Below are positions 51,318 through 59,705 of a stretch of 64,000 nt of DNA, one piece after another. Below the pieces are notes generated by a model that was not told where the DNA came from, did not search any database, and saw nothing but the letters and a program-made list of their open reading frames with translations. This stretch comes from Chitinophaga tropicalis (GTDB lineage Bacteria; Bacteroidota; Bacteroidia; Chitinophagales; Chitinophagaceae): NCBI RefSeq assembly GCF_009758205.1, contig NZ_WRXN01000007.1:310001-374000 (forward strand). The letters run 5' to 3'. A program made the translations under genes and the position numbers. Numbering within the stretch: the stretch's first letter is position 1; each line of letters begins with the position of its first letter.

Positions 51318-52979
51318 ATGAGAAGCCTATATCTACTTATTTTAGTCTTACTGACTCTACCGGGTATCATAATTGCCCAAACCACAACACCTTTTACATA
51401 TTCAACCACATGTCAGAACGATAGTGTAAGATTCATCATTGCGGAAGCTGATCAGGCAGGTATAGATTCTGTAAAATGGAACTTCGGAGATCCGGCTTCA
51501 GGTGCCGCAGATTCCTCAAAAAAAATCACCGGCGCTCACCTGTACAATACCCTTAGTACCTATACTGTAACACTTACCAGCTATAGTAACGGCGCCGCCA
51601 GCACTTCTACATTAGACATTACCATTGTAGCGCCCGTACCTTACGATTTTGGCCCTACAGACCAGACACTGTGCGATAGTACTACCATTACACTGACCGC
51701 ACCAACTGTTTCCGGCGCTGCTTACGAATGGCAGGACGGATCTACCAGCCAGAGCATAGTCGTAGATACCGCTACCACCTACAAGGTAAAGATCAACGGA
51801 TGCCTGGTACCCGATTCTGTGAACATCTTCTATACCCCCGTTCCGGAACTGGAACTGGGAGATGACCTGGTGCTCTGCCTGGGTGAAAATATCCAGCTGG
51901 ACGCCACCGCACAGAACTGTACTTACCTGTGGAGCACCGGCGAGACCCGCTCCACCATCGTAGTACATAGTGACGTACCTACCGGCCCGGTACAATACTC
52001 CGTAACAGCCGATGCCAAAGGTTGTGGTCTCTACAGGGATACTATCACCATCACTTTTACCGGCAGCCCCTATCCGTTCTCTCTCGGTCCTGATACAGTG
52101 CTTTGCCCCGGTGAAACCTTCTTCATAGATGCTACCACTCCCGGTGGCAGCAATTACAGGTGGGGTAATGGCGCCAGAACGCCCAGCACTACCATAAGAA
52201 GTAACTGGGCCCTCTGGGTATTGGTCAATATCAACAATACCTGCGACGTACTGGATACTATAGGAATAAGGTTCTGGCCAGACAGGAACGTAGACCTGGG
52301 TAACGATACTACAATTTGTAAAGGAGAGACACTGGTGTTAAAAGCTGACTTCGGCACTGCCAATTACCGCTGGCAGGATACTTCCAAACAGGCTACCTAC
52401 TATGTACGGCAAACAGGAGATTACTGGGTAAGAGCACAGGTTGGCCGTTGCGTATCAAGCGATACTATTCATGTACAGACAGAAGATACCCTCCGCGTAA
52501 ACCTTGGCCGGGATACTGTGCTTTGTAACGGAGAGGTGCTCAGATTGAACCCGCAGAGCGGAGGCTCCCAATACAAATGGCAGGATAGTACCTCCGTACC
52601 ATTCTATAATGTTACCCAGGCAGGTACTTATGCACTGGTAGCTACCAATAGTTGCGGACAATCAATAGACGAAATAAACGTAACCTACCAGGAATGCGAT
52701 TGCCAGGTCCTCCTGCCCACTGCATTTACCCCTAATGGAGACGGATTGAATGATTACTGGCGACCAAAATTCCGGTGCGAGATAGCTGACTATAAAGTAA
52801 GTTTATATAACCGCTGGGGACAAAGGGTATACTATACCACAGATCCGCTGATAGGATGGAAAGGCACAAAACAGGGAGGAAGAGTACCGGTTGGAACTTA
52901 TGCCTGGGTAATGGACTACAAGATCGTAGCTACAGGAAAATTGATCCGGAAAACCGGAACTGTAACAGTGATCTATTAA
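51318..52979 (+). CDS. Secreted T9SS type B sorting-domain protein (gliding-motility-associated C-terminus)
   Basis: A 554-residue cell-surface or secreted protein. The signal peptide starts at the ATG at 51318 (MRSLYLLILVLLTLPGIIIAQ); the longer frame from 51174 overlaps the preceding hairpin. A PKD-like domain (VKWNFGDPASGAADSSKKITGAHLY) is followed by three or four Ig-like repeats beginning with a LGxDxxLCxGExxxL pattern (LGDDLVLCLGENIQL, LGPDTVLCPGETFFI, LGNDTTICKGETLVL, LGRDTVLCNGEVLRL). The last 85 residues (LPTAFTPNGDGLNDYW to TGTVTVIY) form the CHU_C type B signal that directs export by the type IX system. Confidence 0.92.
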   Translation: MRSLYLLILVLLTLPGIIIAQTTTPFTYSTTCQNDSVRFIIAEADQAGIDSVKWNFGDPASGAADSSKKITGAHLYNTLSTYTVTLTSYSNGAASTSTLDITIVAPVPYDFGPTDQTLCDSTTITLTAPTVSGAAYEWQDGSTSQSIVVDTATTYKVKINGCLVPDSVNIFYTPVPELELGDDLVLCLGENIQLDATAQNCTYLWSTGETRSTIVVHSDVPTGPVQYSVTADAKGCGLYRDTITITFTGSPYPFSLGPDTVLCPGETFFIDATTPGGSNYRWGNGARTPSTTIRSNWALWVLVNINNTCDVLDTIGIRFWPDRNVDLGNDTTICKGETLVLKADFGTANYRWQDTSKQATYYVRQTGDYWVRAQVGRCVSSDTIHVQTEDTLRVNLGRDTVLCNGEVLRLNPQSGGSQYKWQDSTSVPFYNVTQAGTYALVATNSCGQSIDEINVTYQECDCQVLLPTAFTPNGDGLNDYWRPKFRCEIADYKVSLYNRWGQRVYYTTDPLIGWKGTKQGGRVPVGTYAWVMDYKIVATGKLIRKTGTVTVIY

Positions 52980-53036
52980 TAATCGTATAACTCGCCGGTC
53001 TGAATTTTTTAGCCGGCCGCAGGCCAGCTCACGCTT

Positions 53037-53078
53037 GCAAAAAAAATGGTTTCGCCGGGGCGAAACCATTTTTTTTGC
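53037..53078. terminator. Bidirectional terminator, 19-bp perfect stem
   Basis: Arms 53037-53055 and 53060-53078 (core TGGTTTCGC) are exact complements with A8 and T8 tracts, between the convergent T9SS cargo gene and the 53.1-kb hypothetical gene. Confidence 0.9.
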
Positions 53079-53113
53079 AGTAATTCTTCATGCTGTATAC
53101 AGCCAAAAATAAT

Positions 53114-54049
53114 TTATTTAGCAGCATCAAAACTATGAAACTTAGCTACAAACGTAGCTGTCTCCCGCTTCTTAAACGGCACGTCCCATGTCCCGTCATA
53201 TGTAACCAGTGATGGAATAAGCAGCCCCTGTTGCTTGGTCATCTGCACATTCATCTTCACATTGAAATCAAAAAGCATCGTTTTATAGGAAAGGGAATAT
53301 TTACGCCCTACTATCTCAAAATTATCTTTATTGAAGTAGGTGATCAGCTCATTGATTACTATCTCCCCCCTGTCTAATCTGTTCAGATCATCTCTTGCCT
53401 TTGCAGTAAAAACATAGCAGGGAGTACTACCCAGGTAATCCTCAGCAGTAATGGAGAAATTATAAAGACGCATCACTTCCGGATCAAAGATCGCTACTTT
53501 AGCTCCCACTATAGGCACCCCTCTTACCGGTTTTCCCGGGTTGAAGATCAGCTTTTTGAGCTGTGCCTTATGCTTAGCCATACTGCCGCCGGAAGTTTCC
53601 GGGCTTTCGCCGCTGGCATCCACACAAACAGTACCTTTTGTGAAGAAAAGGCTTGCATAAAGTTCCGCTGTATAGTAGTTGTAATCACCTTTTTTGGTGT
53701 AAAAGTCGCCCGTTGCATGCTCTTCCAGCACTTTCATCGTACGGCAATAGCCTTGCATGGTCTGATGTGTCCGGCTCTTAAGAGAAGCCTGTACCTGCTG
53801 CTTTTTATCGTAAATGCGGATATCGTTGTCCGACACATATCCGAGAAGACGGAGGTTTTTAAATGCCCTGTAGAAAGTAGTATCGTCTTCTACTCTTTTA
53901 ATGAAACTGTTTACATCAAAGCCTATACGTTTTGCCTGGACCACCACTTCATCCAGGTTAACGGTCATTCCTTTATAAATAGCTGTGTCCTGTGCATAGG
54001 TATTATGAAAAAAGAACAGCGTGAAAAGGTACATCCATAATTTTCGCAT
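53114..54049 (-). CDS. Exported protein of unknown function
   Basis: A 311-residue protein with a signal peptide (1-19, ends NTYAQ). The mature start (DTAIYKGMTVNLDEVVVQAKRIGFDVNSFIKRVEDDTTFYRAFKNLRLLG) includes the DEVVV stretch often seen at the junction of CarboxypepD-like and TonB-plug regions, but no barrel follows. The rest is beta-rich, with FTAKARDDLNRLDRGEIVINELITYFNKDNFEIVGRKYSLSYKTMLFDFNVKMNVQM reminiscent of outer-membrane-lipoprotein-sorting folds. It lies 27 nt downstream of an anti-sigma gene and may be part of that unit. No function is assigned. Confidence 0.75.
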   Translation of the reverse strand: MRKLWMYLFTLFFFHNTYAQDTAIYKGMTVNLDEVVVQAKRIGFDVNSFIKRVEDDTTFYRAFKNLRLLGYVSDNDIRIYDKKQQVQASLKSRTHQTMQGYCRTMKVLEEHATGDFYTKKGDYNYYTAELYASLFFTKGTVCVDASGESPETSGGSMAKHKAQLKKLIFNPGKPVRGVPIVGAKVAIFDPEVMRLYNFSITAEDYLGSTPCYVFTAKARDDLNRLDRGEIVINELITYFNKDNFEIVGRKYSLSYKTMLFDFNVKMNVQMTKQQGLLIPSLVTYDGTWDVPFKKRETATFVAKFHSFDAAK

Positions 54050-54076
54050 AGCACGAAATTATGGATTTTACCGGTT

Positions 54077-54913
54077 TCACCCGGCTTTTCCTGCTACATA
54101 CATCTGGTCTGATGTTGGCGTTGCACTTCCGCCTTTCTTTTCGAGAGTAATCGCAAACATTTCTGCAGCGCTGATAGATTTCATTTTCTGAAGCAGCTCA
54201 GGAGTAGCATTTCCTGGTTCAAGCATGCCCATATCTACCGGTTTACCATCTACGATGGCCCAGAGTTGATATTGTTTATCAGCAGCAGGCGCAGGCAGGT
54301 TATTCACAAGTACGAATACCTCTTTAGAGCTGGCATTCCAGTAAACGGTAGCCATTGCATCAGGGAAGAGTTGGGTGCCAGGCATCTTTATCATTTTCAT
54401 GGCAGGATCTTTCATGATGTGAAGAGACTTGCTCATCTCCTCCATGCGTGTGCGATAAAGATCAGTATTGGCGGTCAGCGTGTTGTTCTGCGTCAGCAGG
54501 TTTTCATAACGGATCTTATAATCATTGTAACGGTTGTAAAACGTGTAACCCAGAAACACGCTGCCGGCCAGCAGGATGATAGATGCGGCCGCTGTCCAGC
54601 GCCATATGCCATGTACACGCACAGGCCTGGTATATATTTCCTCTGCAATCGTTTCTTCAATGTAGGCATTGCTGTGCCGGGCTTCTTCTTCAGTCTCTAC
54701 AGTACTAAGTATCTGTTGCCGGAGATATGCAGGAGGCTTTACAGCATATAGTGATACATACTGTTCCATATCATGCTGGCAGTCGTCTACTGCTGCCGCA
54801 ACTTCCGGATATACTACCATGCCGCGCTCCAGCTCCTGCGTTTCCGCTGGTGTGGCAAGTTTGCTAACATAAGCTTCTACTAAACCGGACGATATGAAAC
54901 GTGACGCGTCCAC
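54077..54913 (-). CDS. Anti-sigma factor, RskA-like C-terminal domain (pair 1)
   Basis: A 278-residue single-pass membrane protein with a GTG start. Cytoplasmic N-terminus (1-105) has VEAYVSKLATPAETQELERGMVVYPEVAAAVDDCQHDMEQY, an anti-sigma-like helical pattern; the membrane helix is at about 106-124 (WRWTAAASIILLAGSVFLGY), a coiled coil spans 128-165, and the periplasmic RskA (anti-sigma-K) domain follows, with ATVYWNASSKEVFVLVNNLPAPAADKQYQLWAIVDGKPVDMGML. It starts 2 nt after the stop of its sigma gene. It is clearly paralogous to the protein at 55694-56554. Confidence 0.9.
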   Translation of the reverse strand: MDASRFISSGLVEAYVSKLATPAETQELERGMVVYPEVAAAVDDCQHDMEQYVSLYAVKPPAYLRQQILSTVETEEEARHSNAYIEETIAEEIYTRPVRVHGIWRWTAAASIILLAGSVFLGYTFYNRYNDYKIRYENLLTQNNTLTANTDLYRTRMEEMSKSLHIMKDPAMKMIKMPGTQLFPDAMATVYWNASSKEVFVLVNNLPAPAADKQYQLWAIVDGKPVDMGMLEPGNATPELLQKMKSISAAEMFAITLEKKGGSATPTSDQMYVAGKAG

Positions 54914-54915
54914 TC

Positions 54916-55476
54916 TTATACTAATTTTAACAGATTCCGTAATTGAATTATGGCGTTTCTCATTCTCGTTTTAACCGTACCCAAAGGAATTTCCAGCACC
55001 TTGGAAATCTCTTCCTGGGTGCATCCTTTATAGTACGCTAAATCAATGATGATCCGTTGTTCCTTTGTTAATTTTTCAAGGACCTTTGAAAGTCCAAGAT
55101 GGTCAACGGATGGGTGTACGGTTAAATTACCTGTATATAAATGTACGTCATCTCCAATGTCTTGGATTTTCTGATCCATTTTATGTGCCTTTGACCGGAG
55201 AGAATCAATGGCGGTATTGCGGGTAATATTGAGCATCCATGTAAATAAACGCCCTTTACTATCGTCATATCTGTCAATATTGCGCCAGATCTTGACAAAC
55301 ACTTCCTGCAAGACATCACTCGCATTGCCCTCGTCATTGAGCACCTTTAACGCTACACCGTACAGGGCCGGCGAATAACGATCATACAGGTATCCGAATA
55401 CCTTCTGGTCTTTGGCCCTTAACCCCTGCACAAGCTCAGATTCCGTATAGTTGAACGCGGATTCCAAAAGAGTCAA
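54916..55476 (-). CDS. ECF sigma factor, SigK-like (pair 1)
   Basis: A 186-residue sigma-70 family protein with a TTG start (a second TTG lies 9 nt downstream; no ATG is available nearby). Region 2 is FGYLYDRYSPALYGVALKVLNDEGNASDVLQEVFVKIWRNIDRYDDSKGRLFTWMLNITRN, region 4 is EQRIIIDLAYYKGCTQEEISKVLEIPLGTVKTRMRNAIIQLRNLL. It is about 70 per cent identical by eye to the sigma factor at 56559-57107, so the two pairs look like a tandem duplication. Confidence 0.92.
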   Translation of the reverse strand: MTLLESAFNYTESELVQGLRAKDQKVFGYLYDRYSPALYGVALKVLNDEGNASDVLQEVFVKIWRNIDRYDDSKGRLFTWMLNITRNTAIDSLRSKAHKMDQKIQDIGDDVHLYTGNLTVHPSVDHLGLSKVLEKLTKEQRIIIDLAYYKGCTQEEISKVLEIPLGTVKTRMRNAIIQLRNLLKLV

Positions 55477-55693
55477 AAATTTTGTTAAAAATACAATTCA
55501 GAATGTGCTCCACATTTCAGCTGTCAGGTGCTACAGATGTCTGTTTTCCGGTACAACTGGATGTTAAAAATCCAAATATTGTTAAATAATGGTTTAAACG
55601 GGAATGCAATAATAAAGGAAAGATACCAAATTATTACAGAATAATTGATAATGAAGCGATAAGAAGAGATAACAGGGGAAGGTCAACAGATTA

Positions 55694-56554
55694 TCAGCCA
55701 GCTACTTTACCAGCTACAAACATCTGGTCCAGGGTGGGGGTTTGGCTACCACCCTTATTCTCCAGGGTCACTGCAAAAACCTGCGCTTTTTCTACATTTT
55801 TTACTTTCTGAAGAGCTTTGGCAGAATCACGCTCAAATATACCGGCATCTATCAGCTTGCCGTTCACAATTGCCCAGAGCTGATATTGCTTGCCTTCAGG
55901 AGGCTCCGGCAGCACCTGCGCCAGGACAAAGGTCTCTTTAGATTCAGGGTTCCAGCAAATAGTGGCCACAGCACCAGAGTGTTTACCTACACCCAGCATT
56001 TTCACCCATTTGAACGCCGGGTCTTTCATCAGGCTGTTTTCCTTCTGCGTATGGTCCAGCTGTTCTTTAAAAGCATCCCTTTCTGCCGTCAGCTCTACCT
56101 GGCCGGCCTCAAGAGTTGTATTCCTGGTTTTATAATTATCAGCATTGCTATAGGCTACAATATTCAGCGTCGTGCTCACAAGCAGAAGCACAGAAGCAGC
56201 AATGGCCCCATATTGCCACATTTTCAGCGGAGAAAGCTGCAGGCTCATGCTTCCATTACTGCTGAAAGACTCCACTTCGGCAAATGTTGCTGCTTGCTCT
56301 TCCACTACCGGGATCGCTTCTTCCACATCGTCCTTGTTCAGGCGCTCCATGAGCTGACGTTTCAGCGCTGCAGGCGGCTTTTTAGCCCACATCTCTATAT
56401 AGCGTTCCATGTCCTGCTGTATAGCATCTGCAGCAGCCCTGATCTCGGGATGCTGTTGTATAGCTGCCATTACCTCACGGGACTCTGTCTCAGACAGTAA
56501 TCCTGTAACATGGTTTTCTATAACACCGGACGATATGTAGCGTTGAACATCCAC
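55694..56554 (-). CDS. Anti-sigma factor, RskA-like C-terminal domain (pair 2)
   Basis: A 286-residue GTG-initiated paralogue of the pair 1 anti-sigma factor, with the same layout: cytoplasmic helical N-terminus starting MDVQRYISSGVIENHVTGLLSETESREVMAAIQQHPE, a membrane helix at about 113-131 (WQYGAIAASVLLLVSTTLNIVAY), a coiled coil, and an RskA domain with VATICWNPESKETFVLAQVLPEPPEGKQYQLWAIVNGKLIDAGIFE. It begins 4 nt after its sigma gene. A 217-nt spacer separates it from pair 1. Confidence 0.9.
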   Translation of the reverse strand: MDVQRYISSGVIENHVTGLLSETESREVMAAIQQHPEIRAAADAIQQDMERYIEMWAKKPPAALKRQLMERLNKDDVEEAIPVVEEQAATFAEVESFSSNGSMSLQLSPLKMWQYGAIAASVLLLVSTTLNIVAYSNADNYKTRNTTLEAGQVELTAERDAFKEQLDHTQKENSLMKDPAFKWVKMLGVGKHSGAVATICWNPESKETFVLAQVLPEPPEGKQYQLWAIVNGKLIDAGIFERDSAKALQKVKNVEKAQVFAVTLENKGGSQTPTLDQMFVAGKVAG

Positions 56555-56558
56555 TTGC

Positions 56559-57107
56559 TTAGATCTGTTTTAAAATATTGCGCAGTTGTATGATCGCATT
56601 ACGCATCCTGGTCTTCACGGTCCCCAGGGGAATATCGAGGATCTTGGCTATCTCTTCCTGCGTACATCCCTTATAATAAGCCAGGTCTATAATAACACGT
56701 TGTTCTTTGTTCAGTTGTTCTACAACTTTCACCAATCCGAGATGGTCTATTACAGGCTGCACGGTGAGCTGGTCTGAAGCCTGTGCATTAGGCCCCAGTT
56801 CATGCAGCTTCTGCCCAAGTTTATGGGCTTTTGAGCGAAGGGTATCAATAGCGGTATTACGGGCAATGTTCACCATCCAGGTAAACAACCTCCCCTTTTC
56901 AGCATCATAGCGTTCTATGCCCCGCCAGATCTTGAGGAAGATCTCCTGCAGTACATCCCCTGCAGCAGTTTCATCATTTAATACTTTCAGGGCAATGCCA
57001 TATAATGCCGGGGAATAATGATCATATAAGTAACCGAAGTATTTCTCGTTCCTGGCCTTAAGACCAAGTACTAATTCGGATTCTGTATATGTGACTGCCG
57101 CTCCCAA
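56559..57107 (-). CDS. ECF sigma factor, SigK-like (pair 2)
   Basis: A 182-residue sigma factor with a TTG start; an in-frame TAA four codons upstream shows that TTG is the earliest start. Regions 2 and 4 match pair 1 closely (YFGYLYDHYSPALYGIALKVLND; EQRVIIDLAYYKGCTQEEIAKILDIPLGTVKTRMRNAIIQLRNIL). A promoter-like TTTTG, 19 nt, TATTTTAG precedes it on the minus strand. It lies 67 nt downstream of def on the same strand. Confidence 0.92.
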   Translation of the reverse strand: MGAAVTYTESELVLGLKARNEKYFGYLYDHYSPALYGIALKVLNDETAAGDVLQEIFLKIWRGIERYDAEKGRLFTWMVNIARNTAIDTLRSKAHKLGQKLHELGPNAQASDQLTVQPVIDHLGLVKVVEQLNKEQRVIIDLAYYKGCTQEEIAKILDIPLGTVKTRMRNAIIQLRNILKQI

Positions 57108-57174
57108 TGTATTGTATTAGTTTGCAGGCACTAAAATAGCAGGGTTTTCTCACATTACAAAATTTTCACTTATT

Positions 57175-57753
57175 TTATTTGTGAAATATCATTTTATAAT
57201 CAACGCTTACTTTCCCCTTGGAAATATCTTCCAGTTTACCTTTGATCATCCTTTTCTTCAACGGCTTCAGGTGATCTATGAATAATTTACCATCAATATG
57301 GTCATATTCATGAAATATAACGCGGGCAGTAATGCCGGTAAAAGTCTGCTCCTGTGGCTGGAATTTCTCATCTACATAACGCAGTGTCACTGACTCAGGT
57401 CTGTATACATCCTCCCTTACTTTCGGGATGCTCAGACAGCCTTCATTATAAGCCCACTCTTCCCCATCAGTCTCTACTATATGAGCATTGATGAAAACCT
57501 GCTTAATGCCGTTATCACCAGGATAATCCTTCTTCTCATCTTCTTCCAGGCTGTTAATGATCTGCTCACTGTCCACCACAAACAGGCGGATAGGCCTGTT
57601 TATCTGCGGTGCTGCCAGCCCTACCCCATTTGAACCGTACATGGTTTCCCACATATTTGCGATCAGTTGTTCCAACTGGGGATAATCAGGTGTAATATCT
57701 TCACACATTTTACGTAAAACCGGGTGGCCGTAAGCAACAATAGGTAGAATCAT
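57175..57753 (-). CDS. def: Peptide deformylase
   Basis: A 192-residue metalloenzyme that removes the formyl group from nascent N-formylmethionine. All three motifs are present: GVGLAAPQI (44-52), EGCLSIP with the metal-binding Cys, and FHEYDHIDG with HExxH. Length is typical. Downstream of ruvX by 47 nt, it may be part of a longer minus-strand unit. Confidence 0.97.
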   Translation of the reverse strand: MILPIVAYGHPVLRKMCEDITPDYPQLEQLIANMWETMYGSNGVGLAAPQINRPIRLFVVDSEQIINSLEEDEKKDYPGDNGIKQVFINAHIVETDGEEWAYNEGCLSIPKVREDVYRPESVTLRYVDEKFQPQEQTFTGITARVIFHEYDHIDGKLFIDHLKPLKKRMIKGKLEDISKGKVSVDYKMIFHK

Positions 57754-57800
57754 TATTCAGTATTTTTTTCAGAACTGCAAAGGTAAGATCAATTGGGTAA

Positions 57801-58211
57801 TTATTTGTGCTGAAGATATTCCTGCAATATAATAGTGGCGCTGATCTCGTCTACCAGCGCTTTATTCTGGCGGTCCTTCTTTTTCAGTCCGCTGTCTATC
57901 ATAGCACGTACAGCCAGCTTTGACGTAAAACGCTCATCTACTTTCTTTACAGGAAGCTCAGGGAAATTTTTCTGCAGTATCCTCACACATTCTGTAACAA
58001 GGGCAGTAGCATCAGTAGCCCCCCCGTCCAGGTTTTTGGGTTCTCCTATCAATATCAGTTCCACCTGTTCTTCTGACAGGTATTTTTTCAGGTAAGGTAT
58101 CAGGTTGTGAGTAGGAATAGTAGTAAGTCCGCTGGCTATCAGCTGTAACGGGTCTGTCACAGCCAGGCCCGTCCTTTTCTTACCATAATCAATTGCCATT
58201 ATTCTCGCCAT
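57801..58211 (-). CDS. ruvX: Putative Holliday junction resolvase / pre-16S rRNA nuclease
   Basis: A 136-residue YqgF-family RNase H-like protein. The first Asp is in MAIDYGKKRTGLAV (residues 5-18), the Glu in LILIGEPKNLDG, and the last acidic residue in VDEISATIIL, with KKVDERFTSKLA between. YqgF proteins are implicated in 16S rRNA maturation as well as recombination. Fourteen nucleotides separate it from the UbiA gene upstream. Confidence 0.93.
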   Translation of the reverse strand: MARIMAIDYGKKRTGLAVTDPLQLIASGLTTIPTHNLIPYLKKYLSEEQVELILIGEPKNLDGGATDATALVTECVRILQKNFPELPVKKVDERFTSKLAVRAMIDSGLKKKDRQNKALVDEISATIILQEYLQHK

Positions 58212-58225
58212 CGTATATAAACAGT

Positions 58226-59092
58226 TTAACCAATAAAAAGCATATCACTGATGGCAAATACCGCCAACACTACGCTGGCAATACCATTAGTGGTCATAAA
58301 GGCAATATTGACACGGCTCAGGTCATTCGGCTTTACCAGCAGGTGCTGGGTGATCAGCATAATAATAAAAACAGTAGCGCCAATAGCATACAGCCAGTGA
58401 AAATGCCCCATAAGGCCTATAATGATCACCAGCGCCCCTGCTATAAGGTGCAGGGCCTCAGAGAAATGCAGGCCCCCTGTCTTTCCCAGCCAGGCAGGAA
58501 CAGAATTAAGAGACAATGAGCGGTCAAACTCTTCATCCTGCAGGGAATAAATAATGTCAAAACCTCCGGTCCAGCACATTACCAGCACAGATAACAACAC
58601 CGGCAACAAGGCAAATTGACCTGTCACTGACAGGTAAGCGCCTATAGGAGCCAGGGAGAGCCCTAGTCCCAGCACAAGGTGACATAATGCAGTAAAACGC
58701 TTGGTATAGCTATACCCCAGCACCACTATCAGCGCTACGGGCGAAAGGAAAAAACAGATCCTGTTAATAAACCAGGTGGTCAGCATGAACAAGAGGCAGT
58801 TCACGATCACAAATAACAGCGCATTCTTCTCGGTGATCACGCCCGCCGGGATCTCCCGCTTTGCAGTACGGGGGTTCTTCCTGTCTATATCCGCATCCAG
58901 CCAGCGGTTAAAGCCCATAGCAGCGCTGCGGGCAAAGACCATACACAACACCACCAGCACAAACAGCTGCCAGCTGAAAGGCTGACCTGCCTTGACGGTT
59001 GCCATAAAAAAACCCGTCAGGGCAAACGGCATGGCAAAAATGGTATGGCTGAACTTAACCAGCGATAGGTATTTATTGACTGTAGTGATCAT
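58226..59092 (-). CDS. UbiA-family polyprenyltransferase
   Basis: A 288-residue inner-membrane enzyme with about eight or nine helices. The first Asp-rich motif is NRWLDADIDRKNPRTAKREIP (residues 62-82) and the second is DIIYSLQDEEFDRSL. These bind Mg-prenyl diphosphate. In Bacteroidetes using the futalosine route to menaquinone, this type (MqnP-like) is the likely role; 4-hydroxybenzoate prenylation is the alternative from the family name. No other menaquinone genes are in the window. Confidence 0.9.
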   Translation of the reverse strand: MITTVNKYLSLVKFSHTIFAMPFALTGFFMATVKAGQPFSWQLFVLVVLCMVFARSAAMGFNRWLDADIDRKNPRTAKREIPAGVITEKNALLFVIVNCLLFMLTTWFINRICFFLSPVALIVVLGYSYTKRFTALCHLVLGLGLSLAPIGAYLSVTGQFALLPVLLSVLVMCWTGGFDIIYSLQDEEFDRSLSLNSVPAWLGKTGGLHFSEALHLIAGALVIIIGLMGHFHWLYAIGATVFIIMLITQHLLVKPNDLSRVNIAFMTTNGIASVVLAVFAISDMLFIG

Positions 59093-59122
59093 AGTAATAT
59101 AGTTATATGCTGCCTGCAGCAG

Positions 59123-59653
59123 TTACTTTTTGAGTTTCACAAAGATATCCCAAACTACAATACCGGTACTTACCGATATATTTAATGAGTGCTTCATACC
59201 GGATTGCGGGATCTCTATACAACCATCCGCCATTTTCATGACCTCTGCATCCACCCCTGATACCTCATTCCCGAATACCAGCGCCAGCGGCCGGGAAGGA
59301 TCCGGATTAAAGGCATCCAGCATCACGCTGTTCTCCGCCTGCTCTATGGTCATAATAGCATAACCAGCCTCACGCAGCTTCTCCACAGCTTCCCTGGTAG
59401 TGGGAAAATATTGCCATTCAACCGTTTCTGTAGCGCCTAAAGCGGTTTTCTGAATATCACGGTGAGGAGGAACCGGCGTATAGCCGCATAATACAATTCC
59501 TTGTAGCAGAAAAGCATCTGCAGTGCGGAACACTGATCCTACATTATGCATACTGCGTACATTGTCAAGCACAAGTACCAGCGGCGTCTTATCTGCTTCT
59601 TTAAACTGTTCCACCGTTTTACGGCCCAGTTCATCCATGCTTAATTTGCGCAT
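59123..59653 (-). CDS. TrmH/SpoU-family RNA methyltransferase
   Basis: A 176-residue SPOUT methyltransferase: LVLVLDNVRSMHNVGSVFRTADAF (motif 1), GATETVEW, LALVFGNEVSGVDAEVMKMADGCIEIPQSGMKHSLNISVSTGIVVWDI (motifs 2 and 3, forming the knot and SAM site). The ATG at 59653 (MRKLSMDELGRK) is preferred; the open frame to 59752 crosses a promoter. A -7 box ends only 4 nt before this ATG, so the mRNA may be leaderless. The RNA target is unknown. Confidence 0.9.
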   Translation of the reverse strand: MRKLSMDELGRKTVEQFKEADKTPLVLVLDNVRSMHNVGSVFRTADAFLLQGIVLCGYTPVPPHRDIQKTALGATETVEWQYFPTTREAVEKLREAGYAIMTIEQAENSVMLDAFNPDPSRPLALVFGNEVSGVDAEVMKMADGCIEIPQSGMKHSLNISVSTGIVVWDIFVKLKK

Positions 59654-59657
59654 TTTG

Positions 59658-59687
59658 CAAAAATACAATAAAAGGAGTGACTCCAAG
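59658..59687 (-). promoter_or_regulatory. Promoter of the TrmH-type gene
   Basis: Minus-strand TATTTTTG (59658-59665, exact) and CTTG (59684-59687) 18 nt upstream. The box ends 4 nt before the ATG. Confidence 0.65.
59674..59684. promoter_or_regulatory. 11-bp palindrome between divergent promoters
   Basis: GGAGT-G-ACTCC, exactly symmetric, in the centre of the 52-nt region separating the TrmH-type gene and mutS. Could be a shared operator; no further evidence. Confidence 0.3.
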
Positions 59688-59693
59688 TTTCTA

Positions 59694-59701
59694 TATATTT
59701 G
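59694..59701 (+). promoter_or_regulatory. -7 box TATATTTG for mutS
   Basis: Exact TAnnTTTG ending 4 nt before the mutS ATG at 59706, mirroring the divergent gene. No clear -33 box. Confidence 0.55.
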
Positions 59702-59705
59702 CCGC

